64,000 nt of DNA from Coraliomargarita_B sp046540835 (GCA_046540835.1 JBKHEL010000002.1:5381-69380); one strand, 5' to 3'. Shown: positions 49,001 through 62,457, numbered from the stretch's first letter. The notes: generated by a model not told the origin, from the letters alone. Translations and numbers: made by a program.

Positions 49001-49814
49001 CAAGGTTGAGGGCGTCGAATCCGGCGAAGATACCGATCAGGGAGTCGTCAAAAGCGTGAAGGTCTACGTGGCGAAAAAATGCAAGATGCAGGTCGGGGAT
49101 AAGATGTCCGGCCGTCACGGGAATAAGGGCGTCGTTGCGAAAATCGTGCCCGAAGAAGACATGCCGCATCTACCCGATGGCACACCGATCGAAATCTGCC
49201 TCAACCCGCTCGGGGTGCCTTCCCGGATGAACGTGGGGCAGGTGCTTGAAGTTCACCTCGGCTGGGCCTGTAAGAAGCTCGGCCTAAAGGTTGGCACGCC
49301 CGTCTTCGACGGGATCAGTGAGACCCGCGTCCGTGAATACCTCGAAGAGGCCGGTCTCCCCTCGACTGGAAAGAGCATCCTCTACGATGGACAGACCGGA
49401 GAGCAACTCCACCAGGAAGTGGTCGTCGGCTACATGTATATGTTGAAGCTGAATCACCTTGTTTCCTCCAAGATTCACGCCCGTGCGGTCGGTCCCTACT
49501 CGCTCATCACACAGCAACCGCTGGGTGGCAAGGCGCAGTATGGCGGTCAGCGCTTCGGGGAGATGGAAGTCTGGGCGCTCGAAGCGTATGGTGCCGCCTA
49601 CACCCTGCAGGAACTCCTCACCGTCAAGTCCGACGATGTGGCGGGGCGGACGCGTATCTACGAGTCGCTCGTCAAGGGGGACAACAGCCTGCAAGCCGGC
49701 ACGCCTCAGTCCTTCAATGTCCTGATGAAAGAGATCCAAAGTCTCTGCCTCGACGTCCGCCTGGGCACTGAAGGCAAGCTCGATTTGGAAACCGCCGCTC
49801 CGCTTGAAGCCTGA
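46020..49814 (+). CDS. rpoB: RNA polymerase beta subunit
   Basis: 1264 residues, full length. The rifampicin-region text QLSQFMDQINPLAELTHKRR, the GPGGLNRERAGFEVRDVHPT motif, PIETPEGPNIGLINSLS, and the C-terminal GGKAQYGGQRFGEMEVWALE that packs against beta-prime are all present. The rifampicin-binding pocket carries S/H/R residues of the sensitive type as far as can be judged by eye. It starts 72 nt after the attenuator and is followed by rpoC after 43 nt. Confidence 0.99.
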   Translation: MSQRKNFGQLKEVIQPPNLIENQVDSYKEFLQMDLPPTQRKHTGLEAVFSEVFPIESYDSRCHLEYVSYSVTPPRETEIEAIREGVTYSVSLYVKLRLREEDHIKDEEIYMGELPLVSERGSFIINGAERVIVSQLHRSPGISFEESTHTSGKTLHAFRIIPDRGTWLEVQFDQNDLLYVYLDRRRRRRKFLLTTLLRAMGYGSDAEILNLFYDLDEVSVADALKRETVSNLVLTEDIVDADKGVVLARAFEPLTKTIVRSFEKAGLKKVVAIDTSVDDGAVIRCLKKDPTQNEEEALKDIYKRLRPGEPPTTANAKALLQRLFQDPRRYDLGRVGRYKLNQKLKMDTDLDFRVINAEDVVEATKYLSRLKRGEGTLDDIDHLGSRRVRTIGELLANQCRLGLARTERLVRERMTLYDQSVDSISPQKLINPKALSTVIRDFFARSQLSQFMDQINPLAELTHKRRLSALGPGGLNRERAGFEVRDVHPTHYGRICPIETPEGPNIGLINSLSLYSRINEFGFIETPYRKVVDGKVSDDVEYLNADQEEPFMIAQANSEIDENGYLVGKRVTCRNQDEVLELSPVEVDYMDVSPKQLVSVAAGLIPFLEHDDANRALMGSNMQRQGVPLLKSEAPFVGTGIESRVAIDSKSVEVADIDGIIAEVDARHIVLTKDGQLPARTKDLKTDPKKDIYVYPLRKFMRSNAGTCFNQKPIVTRGQPVKKGDILADGASTDEGELAIGRNVLVAFMPWNGYNFEDAILISDKIVKDDVFTSIHISEYEVTARDTKLGPEEITRDIPNVGEEALKNLNHDGVIRVGAEVKPGDILVGKITPKSETELAPEEKLLRAIFGEKAADVKDTSLIVPSGATGIVMDVKVSARVDGEPEQMSASDRRRQIKKINEEYRSQSDKLREDLTEALSNILLGEKIPLDVKNGETGEVIIPANRKITKTLLRRLAAVSKDLDIDPSPVKIKIMEIVNNYQSKFDELDYDRERKVEGVESGEDTDQGVVKSVKVYVAKKCKMQVGDKMSGRHGNKGVVAKIVPEEDMPHLPDGTPIEICLNPLGVPSRMNVGQVLEVHLGWACKKLGLKVGTPVFDGISETRVREYLEEAGLPSTGKSILYDGQTGEQLHQEVVVGYMYMLKLNHLVSSKIHARAVGPYSLITQQPLGGKAQYGGQRFGEMEVWALEAYGAAYTLQELLTVKSDDVAGRTRIYESLVKGDNSLQAGTPQSFNVLMKEIQSLCLDVRLGTEGKLDLETAAPLEA

Positions 49815-49857
49815 GCGTCTTCGCATACACGAAACATTTAAAAAAAGGTTGAACTCA

Positions 49858-54093
<4,236 letters not shown>

Positions 54094-54117
54094 TCTCCGG
54101 CGGATATCATTCTCCAC

Positions 54118-54148
54118 AAAAGCCCGCTCAGCCGAGCGGGCTTTTTTT
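54118..54148 (+). terminator. Rho-independent terminator of the rpoBC transcript
   Basis: A perfect 9-bp stem (54121-54129 with 54134-54142), loop AGCC, flanked by AAA and a run of seven T (54142-54148). Confidence 0.95.
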
Positions 54149-54175
54149 GAACCGCCCGTATCACTCAACGAATCC

Positions 54176-55237
54176 ATGGCAATGGCGACGCAAGACAGCG
54201 ATCAGGAAGAGAAGACCGCGCTGGAATGGCTGGCCCGGGACTACCCGGACAGTCCGAAGAAGCGATTGAAGGCGTGGTTCGCCCGGGGCCGTGTCCGGCT
54301 CGACGGCGAACTTCTCTCCAAACCCCATTTGCGGCTTTCCGATCCGGGAGAGCGCCTGCAGATGGGCGAGATGCCACCGAGTGCCCGGGTTTTGCTCAAG
54401 CGCATGCCCACACGGATCCATGCTCAGGTCAATCTACTCTACATCGACAGTGCGCTCGCCATCGTCAACAAGGGGGCGGGGCTGCTTTCGGTCCCACCCC
54501 CGCCCGGAAATCCCGCTCAGCGCGTTTCCGGCAATCCGGTGCCCGGTCAGTCACAGCCTTCTGCCCTGGGCATTCTGGACGCCTATCTGCGAACGCAGGC
54601 CGGTGGAGCTTCGGGCAAAAAGGGCTCCGTGCACAAGCATCTCAGCCCTTTGCCCGTGCATCGAATCGATCAATACACCAGCGGCCTGCTTTGTTTTGCC
54701 ATGAATCCGCAGGCCCGTCAAAATCTCGTCGATCAAGTGCGCTCACATCGCTTCATCCGTGAGTATCTGGCCCTCGCGGACGGGGTGCCCGATCCCGAAA
54801 AAGGCACCTGGCGCAGCTGGTTCAAGCTCGATGAGGAGGGGATGGAGCAGGTGGTGCGCGGCGAAGCATTCGAGGGGGCGACGGAGGCGATCAGCCACTA
54901 CGATGTGCTCGATGCGATCCGGTGGCCGGTCCGCAGCGGTGGCACGCACGGCGTCTCGCGGCTGCGCCTGCGGTTGGAGACCGGCTTGAAGCACCAGCTC
55001 CGAATCCACGCCGCTCGGGCCGGCGTGCCCTTATTGGGCGACCGCAGCTACCACCCGGACTTTAAAAAGGCGGCAGACCGGGGCACCTCCCCGCCGCATG
55101 GCTGCAAGCGGCAGGCGCTCCATGCTTCCAGCATCGGTTTTGTCCACCCGGAAACGGGTAAGACCATGCGCTTCAGCTGCAAGTTCCCCAAAGACCTGGC
55201 CGCGCTCGAGCAAAGTCTGCGCGAAAAAAACCGGTGA
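54176..55237 (+). CDS. RluA-family 23S/tRNA pseudouridine synthase
   Basis: 353 residues from the ATG at 54176 (54182 also possible). The frame is open through the end of rpoC, but this start lies after the terminator. An S4-like N-terminal domain (about 15-70, LKAWFARGRVRLDGELL) is followed by the catalytic domain with HRIDQYTSG at 162-170, where Asp165 is the expected nucleophile (HRLDxxTSG in RluA), then GLKHQLRIHAARAGVPLLGD. It isomerises uridine in rRNA or tRNA. Site specificity cannot be told from sequence alone. Confidence 0.9.
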   Translation: MAMATQDSDQEEKTALEWLARDYPDSPKKRLKAWFARGRVRLDGELLSKPHLRLSDPGERLQMGEMPPSARVLLKRMPTRIHAQVNLLYIDSALAIVNKGAGLLSVPPPPGNPAQRVSGNPVPGQSQPSALGILDAYLRTQAGGASGKKGSVHKHLSPLPVHRIDQYTSGLLCFAMNPQARQNLVDQVRSHRFIREYLALADGVPDPEKGTWRSWFKLDEEGMEQVVRGEAFEGATEAISHYDVLDAIRWPVRSGGTHGVSRLRLRLETGLKHQLRIHAARAGVPLLGDRSYHPDFKKAADRGTSPPHGCKRQALHASSIGFVHPETGKTMRFSCKFPKDLAALEQSLREKNR

Positions 55238-55283
55238 GGTCCAGGTTCCGTTTCATCCCGGTTGTCACAGATCTTCCGTTAAA

Positions 55284-56681
55284 ATGGCTAAAATGACCGA
55301 TCCTATCCACGAGCCCGAAGGTGGTTCCAGCCGGTTTTGGCACCCCCAGTTTCCTCTGCGGCCCGGGAAATTTCCGTTTTTCTATGGCTGGTTTCTCGCC
55401 TTTGTGGCGACGCTTGGCATCTGCGCCAGTATGCCCGGTCAGACGATTGGCGTCGGTGTGTTCAAGACGCGCTTGATGGAGGCGCTCGGGCTCAACTCGA
55501 TGCAGTTGAGTGTCGCCTACATGCTCGGCACCTTTCTCAGTGCGCTTTTTCTGGGGGTGGGCGGGCGCTTTTTTGATCGTTTTGGAGGGCGGAGGGCGCT
55601 GGTTTACTCGGTCGCGGCGCTTGGTGTCGTGCTGCTGGGGTTGAGCGGGATCGAGTGGATCAGTTCGCTCGCGGAGCGGATTCCCCTGCTGAATTTGAAG
55701 GTCTGGTTGCCTGCGTTTTTTTGCCTGACTGTCGGTTTCGCCTGTTTGCGCTATACGGGGCAGGGGATGGTGACGCTCTCGTCCCGGGCGATCCTCGGGA
55801 AGTGGTTTGACCGGCGGCGGGGAACGGTGACGGCGTTCAGCGGTGCACTGGTCTCCTTCATGTTTTCCGCTTCCCCGATCTGTCTTGAGTATTTGATCCG
55901 AACGTTCAGTTGGCAGGGTGCCTGGATGGTGATGGGGCTTTTTATGCTCTTGGTTCTGGTTCCCTTCTTTTGGGCGTTTATCCGGGACAACCCTGAAGAG
56001 TGCGGGCTTGTCATGGATGGCGGCCCAGGCAAGAAAGTGCGCAAGCCGAATGCCGACTCCACCGTCCATCGGGACTATACTAGAGCCGAGGCGGCACGCA
56101 CGTTTTCATTCTGGGCCTTTACCCTGATGTTTGCGCTCAGCGGCATGGTGATCACCGCCTACACCTTCCATATTCTTGCGATCGCCGCCGAGCTGCGTGT
56201 GAGCACAGACTACATTCTGATGCTTTTTGTGCCGACGGCCGTGGTCTCTGTCGTCTCGGGGTTTATCATCGCATCGTTGACGGATCTCTCTTTTGTCAAA
56301 ATCAAATACATGCTTGTGCTTATGGGCTTGAGCAGTTGCGGGGCTTATGCTGCGATCGGCTTCGGCCATTATCCTGATATCTCCTGGCTCCACATCGCGG
56401 CTTTCGGTGTGTCGAGTGGTTGCTTCGCCAGTATCTCGACTATTGTCTGGCCACGCTTTTTCGGGCGCAGCCACTTGGGGGCCATTTCAGGGTTGTTCAT
56501 GACGACCATTGTCGTCTCGAGTGCCGTCGGGCCCTTTCTCTTCAATCTGGGGGAGAGTTTGTTGGGTGGCTACCGGATTGCATTCATCGTTTCTGCGGGG
56601 ATCGCCGCAGTCCTCGCCGTTGCGGCCTTCTGGGCAGACAATCCGCAGCGTAATCAAAAACCGGAAACGACCGGAGCCTGA
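55284..56681 (+). CDS. Major facilitator superfamily transporter
   Basis: 465 residues from the ATG at 55284 (55293 also possible). Twelve transmembrane segments are readable, starting FFYGWFLAFVATLGICASMP. The MFS loop 2-3 signature is present as GGRFFDRFGGRRALVY. It looks like the oxalate/formate or monocarboxylate transporter subgroup (GVFKTRLMEALGLNSMQLS, GKWFDRRRGTVTAFSGA), which exports or imports small organic acids. The substrate is inferred only. It is 46 bp after the pseudouridine synthase gene. Confidence 0.85.
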   Translation: MAKMTDPIHEPEGGSSRFWHPQFPLRPGKFPFFYGWFLAFVATLGICASMPGQTIGVGVFKTRLMEALGLNSMQLSVAYMLGTFLSALFLGVGGRFFDRFGGRRALVYSVAALGVVLLGLSGIEWISSLAERIPLLNLKVWLPAFFCLTVGFACLRYTGQGMVTLSSRAILGKWFDRRRGTVTAFSGALVSFMFSASPICLEYLIRTFSWQGAWMVMGLFMLLVLVPFFWAFIRDNPEECGLVMDGGPGKKVRKPNADSTVHRDYTRAEAARTFSFWAFTLMFALSGMVITAYTFHILAIAAELRVSTDYILMLFVPTAVVSVVSGFIIASLTDLSFVKIKYMLVLMGLSSCGAYAAIGFGHYPDISWLHIAAFGVSSGCFASISTIVWPRFFGRSHLGAISGLFMTTIVVSSAVGPFLFNLGESLLGGYRIAFIVSAGIAAVLAVAAFWADNPQRNQKPETTGA

Positions 56682-56763
56682 TCCGGGGGTGCTGGCGGCG
56701 GATTCTACCTCGCGGGATTTTTACAGTTTGCCATCTGCGCATCGGAAGCCTAGCGCTTGGGTT

Positions 56764-58167
56764 ATGTCAGAGCGTCAGGTAAAAACGACTTACGAAAAAG
56801 CGCAGAGGATCAATCTGGATCCTTTGCGCTATGGAGTCTTTGCGGAGATCGGAGCCGGGCAGGAAACGGCCAACTGGTTTTTTCGTGTTTCCGCAAGTGC
56901 GGGCACGGTAGCAAAGACGATTTCCGCCTACGACATGACGATGAGTGATGCGCTCTATGGCAAGACCGCGCGCTATGTCTCCGCAGACCGTCTGCAGGCG
57001 ATGCTGGTCTATGAATATAATTTACTTGAAGAGCGATTGGGGCCGAAGCGGGGAGCGGACACGGCATTTTTCTCGTTTTGTAATACGGTCCGCGCCAGAG
57101 GGTATAAGGATACCGGGGAGTGTCACGGCTGGTTGGGGATCCGCCTGCAGTTGCGCCCGGGAGCGGAGCCCTGCGAGATCGTCGTGCATCTGCGGCTGCT
57201 GGATGAAGCGAATTCGGACCAGATGGACGCGCTGGGGAAGGTTGGGGTGAATCTCATTTACGCGGCATTCCACTACCGCGACAGCTTGCACGATTTTGTC
57301 GATTCCCTGGTCGACGGAGTCTCTCCGGAAAGTGTGGAGATCGATATGTTGCGCTTCACCGGGAAGGATTTTCGCTATGTGGATAATCGGCTCTGTGCGC
57401 TGCAACTTGTGCAGAGTAAGCTGACGGACGCCGCGATGTTTAACTCCTCCGGCGAGGTGGTGCAGGCGGCCGATGCGCTCTATAAACGACAGATTCTTCT
57501 GCTTCGGGGCAGCTTCAATCCGGTGTTGAAACTGCACCTCGATATGATCCGGCAGTCGCGCAAGATTTTCTTTGAGGGGATGGACCCGGATGCGGAGGAC
57601 CGGGCGATCGAAATTTGTGAGATCAGCACGAACAACCTGTTGCGCGACGACGGAGGCCTCGATCACGAAAACTTCATCAACCGGGCGGATGTGCTGCAAA
57701 AGCTGGGGAAGAATGTTTTGATCAGTAGAACGGCGGAGTTCCACCGCATCGCGACCTATCTCAGTCGCTACACGGCCGAGCCGATCGCGATCATCCTGAG
57801 CATCGGCTTGCTCAATGAACTCTTCAAAGAAAAGTGGTCAAAGGATCTTCCTGGCGGGATCCTCGAATCTTTCGGACGGCTCTTCAAAAACCGGGTGCAG
57901 CTCTATGTCTACCCCTGGCATAACACCAGGAGCATGGAGCTGGTCACGGCGGAAAACTTCAAGGCGCCGCAGGCATGGGGGCATTTCTATCAGCACCTGC
58001 TTGAGAATAAACGGATTCTCCCTGTCGGCGTGGGGGATCCCAGTCTTCTTGCAAATACTGGACGAAAGGTGATGAAGATGATTCAGTCAGACGATTTGGA
58101 ATGGAGGCAGTGGGTGCCTGAAGAGGCGCATGAGATGGTGCGGATCAATCAAAGCCGTGGAGCTTGA
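56764..58167 (+). CDS. Conserved cytosolic protein of unknown function
   Basis: 467 residues from the ATG at 56764. The frame is open to 56509 inside the MFS gene, but the conserved-looking text starts here (NLDPLRYGVFAEIGAGQETA). I recognise the family as one seen widely in bacteria, with blocks such as ANWFFRVSASAGTVAKTISA, YDMTMSDALYGKTARYVS, GVNLIYAAFHY, RLCALQLVQSKLTDAAMF and GGILESFGRLFKNRVQLYVY, but I cannot give a reliable function. There is no signal peptide or transmembrane segment. Its stop is 3 nt before the spermidine-synthase-like gene, so the two form an operon and may share a pathway. Confidence 0.75.
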   Translation: MSERQVKTTYEKAQRINLDPLRYGVFAEIGAGQETANWFFRVSASAGTVAKTISAYDMTMSDALYGKTARYVSADRLQAMLVYEYNLLEERLGPKRGADTAFFSFCNTVRARGYKDTGECHGWLGIRLQLRPGAEPCEIVVHLRLLDEANSDQMDALGKVGVNLIYAAFHYRDSLHDFVDSLVDGVSPESVEIDMLRFTGKDFRYVDNRLCALQLVQSKLTDAAMFNSSGEVVQAADALYKRQILLLRGSFNPVLKLHLDMIRQSRKIFFEGMDPDAEDRAIEICEISTNNLLRDDGGLDHENFINRADVLQKLGKNVLISRTAEFHRIATYLSRYTAEPIAIILSIGLLNELFKEKWSKDLPGGILESFGRLFKNRVQLYVYPWHNTRSMELVTAENFKAPQAWGHFYQHLLENKRILPVGVGDPSLLANTGRKVMKMIQSDDLEWRQWVPEEAHEMVRINQSRGA

Positions 58168-58170
58168 GGG

Positions 58171-58914
58171 ATGGCCTTGCTCTGGTCTCATAACGACGGG
58201 GGAAATCACTACGAGGTGCGCTCGGCAGGGGCCTCCATCCGTCTCTATCGCAACGGGGTGAATCACTCCCAGTGGAATCCGGGTCGACCCTTGGCGGGCT
58301 CGGTCTGGGATCTGTTGACGCTGCCCGCACTTCATCGTGAGGGCGGTCAGATTCAGGATGGATTGCTGCTTGGCTTCGGGGCTGGTGCGGCCGGCCGTCA
58401 ACTGCTGGATCTGGCGCATGTCGCGACACTGGTCGGTGTGGAGATGGACCCGATGCACCTTTCAATTGCTGATGGGTTTTTTCAGTGCACGGATGGCTGT
58501 GAGCTTGTCGCGGCAGACGCTGTCGAGTGGGTTGCCTCCCAGCAAGCCGGATGCTACGATTACATTGTGGACGATCTGTATGCGGAGGAAGCCGGTGTGC
58601 CCGAGCGCTTTGCTCCGCTGGACCGGGATTGGTGTGGGCAATTGGCCGGGCTGCTTCGGCCGGGGGGGATTCTTGTTTTCAATATGATTGAGCCGGACCG
58701 GGTGGCGTCCCTTCCTTTTTGCCGGGAGCCCGCGCTTCGGGCGCAATTCCCGTATCGGGTGGGCTTTCAACTGAAGGGCTACGAAAACCGGGTGGTCGCA
58801 TTCAGCGATCAGCCCTTTCGGCCGGATTGCCTCGAGACCAATCTTCGGGAGATCGGTCGCCGTTTTCCTGCTTGCCGGGGAGTGGGCCGCCGCTACCTGA
58901 GCCTGACGCTGTGA
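58171..58914 (+). CDS. Spermidine-synthase-like methyltransferase-fold protein
   Basis: 247 residues with the Rossmann fold of polyamine synthases. The glycine-rich loop GLLLGFGAGAAGRQLLDL, an acidic residue at the end of strand 2 (VGVEMDPMHL), and the DYIVDDLYAEEAG motif match the aminopropyltransferase-like fold. Classical spermidine synthases have a GGGDGG loop and a tetramerisation domain, both absent here, so a different substrate is likely. It is coupled to the preceding conserved unknown gene. Confidence 0.78.
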   Translation: MALLWSHNDGGNHYEVRSAGASIRLYRNGVNHSQWNPGRPLAGSVWDLLTLPALHREGGQIQDGLLLGFGAGAAGRQLLDLAHVATLVGVEMDPMHLSIADGFFQCTDGCELVAADAVEWVASQQAGCYDYIVDDLYAEEAGVPERFAPLDRDWCGQLAGLLRPGGILVFNMIEPDRVASLPFCREPALRAQFPYRVGFQLKGYENRVVAFSDQPFRPDCLETNLREIGRRFPACRGVGRRYLSLTL

Positions 58915-59042
58915 GCCTTCCGTGTGGAGGCTTGAGGTGGCTGTTTCAGGAATGCGACAATCAGGTGAGATCGGAGCTGGAGCACAGATAGGTCTTGCCC
59001 GTTTTATCGTGAAAACGCTAGGCTCGCCAGTTTCTGTATCCT

Positions 59043-61586
59043 GTGCCCGAGCGTTCCACCAGTCGTCAATACAACCAGGCCTCACTCGAAGTGTGGTTCG
59101 GCCATGTGATGGATGATTGGGAATCGTCTTTTTCGGCTCCGGTCCTGCGCCGCGGCCGTGAGATCTACCGGCAGGGAAAGATCACGGCTCTGGAGCTTTC
59201 GGCCGGCGAGGTCATCGTCAATTGTGCTTTCGAGCGCAAGGATACCTGCTATGCGGTGATCGAATGGGTTGACCGGTGCCCGGCCGTGCGCAGTTCCGTC
59301 GAAGACACGAGCGTGGGGGAGGCGGTGGCAGTCGCCGGGCTCTATGAGCTCGAGGAATTGATTGCCGACGAGATTCCGGACTTGCCGCAGGATCTAAATG
59401 ACCAGAGACCGGAAGCGGAGCCCGCAGAAGCTCCCGCCTCCGGGCCTGCGGAAGCGGATACGGCAGAGGAGGAAGCAGGACCGGCCCGTAGTTTACACTT
59501 GAAATTCGAGGGTTTGGCCACGGGCCTGCGCATGACCGTGCACTGGAGAGACGCCGGGGGTGCATTATGCGCTGCGCTGGATAGCAGCCCGGCACCTGTG
59601 CCGGCGGCCGAGCGTGAATTGCTTGTGCGCCTGACCGGGAGGGCCCGCGAGGCCGGATTTGTCTACCGCAAAGAAAACTGCGACTTTATGCTGAAGGATG
59701 CCGAGCGCATCGCGGCTTTTTTTACCGTCACCCGCAAGCGCTGGGAAGCGCAGTTGGGGGAGCTTGAGCTTGATTTCGGAGCCGCGCAAATGGCGGAGGG
59801 TGTGCAGTCAGTTCAGGTAATTGGGCGCGTCGAAGCAGAAGGGCGCGGTGCGATGCGGGTGGATTGGCGAATGAAGCTGGGGCAGCGCTGGCTCGATCCG
59901 GAGGATGCCGAGCGCCTGGCCCGATCCGGGCGGGGGCTGCATGTCGTGCCCGGGATTGGATTGGTTCGGGTCGGGGAGGAGCAGTCCGAAGCCCTGGCTG
60001 ATTGGCATGTGGTTCGTGCCGGCCGTTCGGAGGCGGCGCAGACCTGGCCGCGCTATATGGTCTTTTCCCTTTTTGGCGGGCGCGGTGCCGAGTTGGACCT
60101 CGAGGGCGAAATGGCTTCCTGGCGGGCTGCCCTGACTGAGGGGGCAGCCTCAGCGGGGAAAGCGCTCGAATTACCCGATTTTCTCCGCGACTACCAAAAA
60201 CTGGGTGTATACTGGATGGCCAATTTGCGCGAGCGGGGCTGCCATGGCTTGCTCGCGGACGAAATGGGGCTGGGCAAAACGCTACAGGTGCTCACGCTCC
60301 TGCAGCATCTGCCTTTTGAGGGGAAAGACAGTCTGATCGTCTGCCCTGCCAGCGTGGTGCCGGTATGGGAGAGTGAAGTGCGGCGCTGGTATCCGGAGCT
60401 GCAGACCGAAGTGCTCCGCAGCGGGTATGATTTTTCCCGGGAGGGGGAGCAGGGAGCCACGCTCTGGGTCGCCAGCTACACGCAGCTGCGGCGCCACAAA
60501 CACTTGCTTGACGCGATATCCTTCGGCTACGCGGTCCTGGATGAAGCGCAGCAGATCAAAAACCCCGATGCCAAAGTCACCCAAGCCTGTTGCGCGATTC
60601 AGGCGGAATGCCGCCTCGCGCTGACCGGGACGCCGATCGAAAACCGCCTGCTTGATTTGTGGACCTTGTTCCGCTTTCTCATGCCGGGCTTATTGGGGAA
60701 CCGCCGCCGCTTCGAGGACTATGCCAACGCGACAAGTCTGGAACTGCGGCGGAGCTTCGAAAAACGGCTACAGCAGCAAATTGCTCCCTTTATGCTGCGC
60801 CGCCGGAAGGAACAGGTGGTGCATGAGCTGCCTCCGAAAATTGAAATGGATCTGATCTGCCCGATCTCCGAATTGCAGCGCCAGCGCTATGAAGGACTAC
60901 TGCAAGCGGGCCGCGAGGAGATGGGGGATGATTTGCAGACCGCGATGCAGTCGCGGGCGATGCACTTTTTCTCTCTGCTCACGCGTCTGCGCCAAGTCTG
61001 CTGCGATCCCGGTTTACTCCCGGGAGCGGCATCCGTCGACATCCGCCAAAGCGGAAAAGTGCAGATTCTGCTCACACGCCTGCAGGAAGCTTTGCAGGGA
61101 GACCGTTCGCGTAAGGTTGTTGTCTTCAGCCAGTTTGTTCAGTTGCTGCGCCGCCTGAAGCCCGAGATCAAAAAATCCTTCCCGAACTTGAAGCTCTATG
61201 AACTCACCGGGCAAACCCGGGACCGCTCCGGGCCTGTGGAAAAGTTTCAAAATGACCCGGGGCCTGCGTTGATTCTTGTCAGTCTAAAGGCCGGGGGCAC
61301 CGGGATCACCCTGCATGCGGCCGACTACGTCTTTTTGCTCGATCCCTGGTGGAATCCTGCCGTTGAAAACCAGGCGATCGACCGGGTCCACCGCATCGGG
61401 CAGGAGCGCCGGGTCTTCGTCTACCGGATGATCACCGAGGGCACCGTTGAACAGCGAATCCAGCAATTAAAAAAAGAAAAACGCGAACTCTTCGAGAAGA
61501 CACTGGGTCATCTCGGCAGCGCAAAAGACCTCAGCGAGCACTTCGACGACCTGGAGGACTTGGCGAGGCTGCTGCCGGGCAGGTAA
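59043..61586 (+). CDS. SNF2-family helicase
   Basis: 847 residues from a GTG at 59043 (an ATG at 59109 would remove 22 residues). The N-terminal 380 residues include a conserved opening (VWFGHVMDDWESSFSAPVLRRGREIY) and an Ala/Glu/Pro-rich linker near 115-145. The SNF2 ATPase core has motif I ADEMGLGKT (about 405-413), motif II DEAQ (about 500), LTGTPIENRLLDLWTL, and in the C-terminal lobe GGTGITLHAADYVFLLDPWW and AIDRVHRIGQ. It is a DNA translocase of the bacterial SNF2 (RapA-like or HepA) superfamily, probably acting on protein-DNA complexes. Confidence 0.93.
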   Translation: MPERSTSRQYNQASLEVWFGHVMDDWESSFSAPVLRRGREIYRQGKITALELSAGEVIVNCAFERKDTCYAVIEWVDRCPAVRSSVEDTSVGEAVAVAGLYELEELIADEIPDLPQDLNDQRPEAEPAEAPASGPAEADTAEEEAGPARSLHLKFEGLATGLRMTVHWRDAGGALCAALDSSPAPVPAAERELLVRLTGRAREAGFVYRKENCDFMLKDAERIAAFFTVTRKRWEAQLGELELDFGAAQMAEGVQSVQVIGRVEAEGRGAMRVDWRMKLGQRWLDPEDAERLARSGRGLHVVPGIGLVRVGEEQSEALADWHVVRAGRSEAAQTWPRYMVFSLFGGRGAELDLEGEMASWRAALTEGAASAGKALELPDFLRDYQKLGVYWMANLRERGCHGLLADEMGLGKTLQVLTLLQHLPFEGKDSLIVCPASVVPVWESEVRRWYPELQTEVLRSGYDFSREGEQGATLWVASYTQLRRHKHLLDAISFGYAVLDEAQQIKNPDAKVTQACCAIQAECRLALTGTPIENRLLDLWTLFRFLMPGLLGNRRRFEDYANATSLELRRSFEKRLQQQIAPFMLRRRKEQVVHELPPKIEMDLICPISELQRQRYEGLLQAGREEMGDDLQTAMQSRAMHFFSLLTRLRQVCCDPGLLPGAASVDIRQSGKVQILLTRLQEALQGDRSRKVVVFSQFVQLLRRLKPEIKKSFPNLKLYELTGQTRDRSGPVEKFQNDPGPALILVSLKAGGTGITLHAADYVFLLDPWWNPAVENQAIDRVHRIGQERRVFVYRMITEGTVEQRIQQLKKEKRELFEKTLGHLGSAKDLSEHFDDLEDLARLLPGR

Positions 61587-61590
61587 CGGC

Positions 61591-62028
61591 TCAATCCAGC
61601 TTCGCCAGATGGCGGAGCGCGGCAACGTAGCCATCGAATCCAAGCCCGGAAATCACGCCGAGGCAGACACCGGCTGTCAGCGAGTGTTGACGGATTTTCT
61701 CGCGCTTGTAGATGTTTGAGATATGGACCTCGATCACCGGCAAATCCGCGCCCGCCAGAGCATCGCGCAGGGCAAGGCTGGTGTGGGTTAGAGCCCCCGG
61801 GTTAATGATCAGGCCGAAGACCTCACCGTCGGCAAACTCGTTATTGATTTCATCGATAATGAAACCCTCGTGGTTGCTTTGGTAGAACTGAACCTCCACG
61901 TCCAGCGAAGCCGCCTCTTCGGTCAGGAGGTTTTCCAAGTCTGTGAGGGTCTGGTCGCCATAAACCTCCGGCTCGCGCTGCCCGAGCCGATCCAGATTCG
62001 GTCCATTGATGATGACGATCCGTTTCAT
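61591..62028 (-). CDS. aroQ: Type II 3-dehydroquinate dehydratase
   Basis: 145 residues, standard size. It catalyses the third step of the shikimate pathway. INGPNLDRLGQREPEVYG contains the flexible-loop tyrosine (Tyr23), NPGALTHTSLALRDAL the catalytic His region, and EVHISNIYKRE the second histidine. The dodecameric type II enzyme is recognised by these. It lies 4 bp from the convergent SNF2 gene and 9 bp after the DUF3127 gene on the same strand. Confidence 0.95.
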   Translation of the reverse strand: MKRIVIINGPNLDRLGQREPEVYGDQTLTDLENLLTEEAASLDVEVQFYQSNHEGFIIDEINNEFADGEVFGLIINPGALTHTSLALRDALAGADLPVIEVHISNIYKREKIRQHSLTAGVCLGVISGLGFDGYVAALRHLAKLD

Positions 62029-62037
62029 TGCGCAGGA

Positions 62038-62376
62038 TCAGAAGGGCGGTTCTTCATCAAGGATTTCGTCGGCCGGGTCAAACGGGGGCGGCGCGTCACT
62101 GTCTTGATCGGCTGCGCTATAGTCGATCTTCCAAGCGTTCAGGTTGACGAAATAGCGGCCCTGATACTCGCGGCCACGCAGATCGAAAGCAACCTTCACT
62201 TTGTCGCCCTCCTTGAGCTTGGCGACCAGTTCAGTCTTTTCCTTGACGCACTGGAAGCAGATATCCTGGGGAAACTTTTCACCATCCGAGGTCACAACAA
62301 ACTCTCGCACATTGAAGCCGCTGCTGAAAGTTTTCTCGTCGAAAATCTTTTTTACCGTTCCGTTGAATTCATACAT
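62038..62376 (-). CDS. DUF3127-family OB-fold protein
   Basis: 112 residues. The sequence (YEFNGTVKKIFDEKTFSSGF, REFVVTSDGEKFPQDICFQC, LKEGDKVKVAFDLRGREY, FVNLNAWKI) matches the DUF3127 family, small single-OB-fold proteins common in Bacteroidota and related phyla and thought to bind single-stranded DNA. The last 25 residues are acidic and proline-rich (PPPFDPADEILDEEPPF), which resembles the protein-interaction tail of SSB. It is followed by aroQ. Confidence 0.85.
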   Translation of the reverse strand: MYEFNGTVKKIFDEKTFSSGFNVREFVVTSDGEKFPQDICFQCVKEKTELVAKLKEGDKVKVAFDLRGREYQGRYFVNLNAWKIDYSAADQDSDAPPPFDPADEILDEEPPF

Positions 62377-62457
62377 GACGCCAGCTAAGCCCGCTTCAAT
62401 TGTGGACGCAAATCAAATTTATATCAATTCAATCCGGAGGTTCGGCATGCCGATAAT

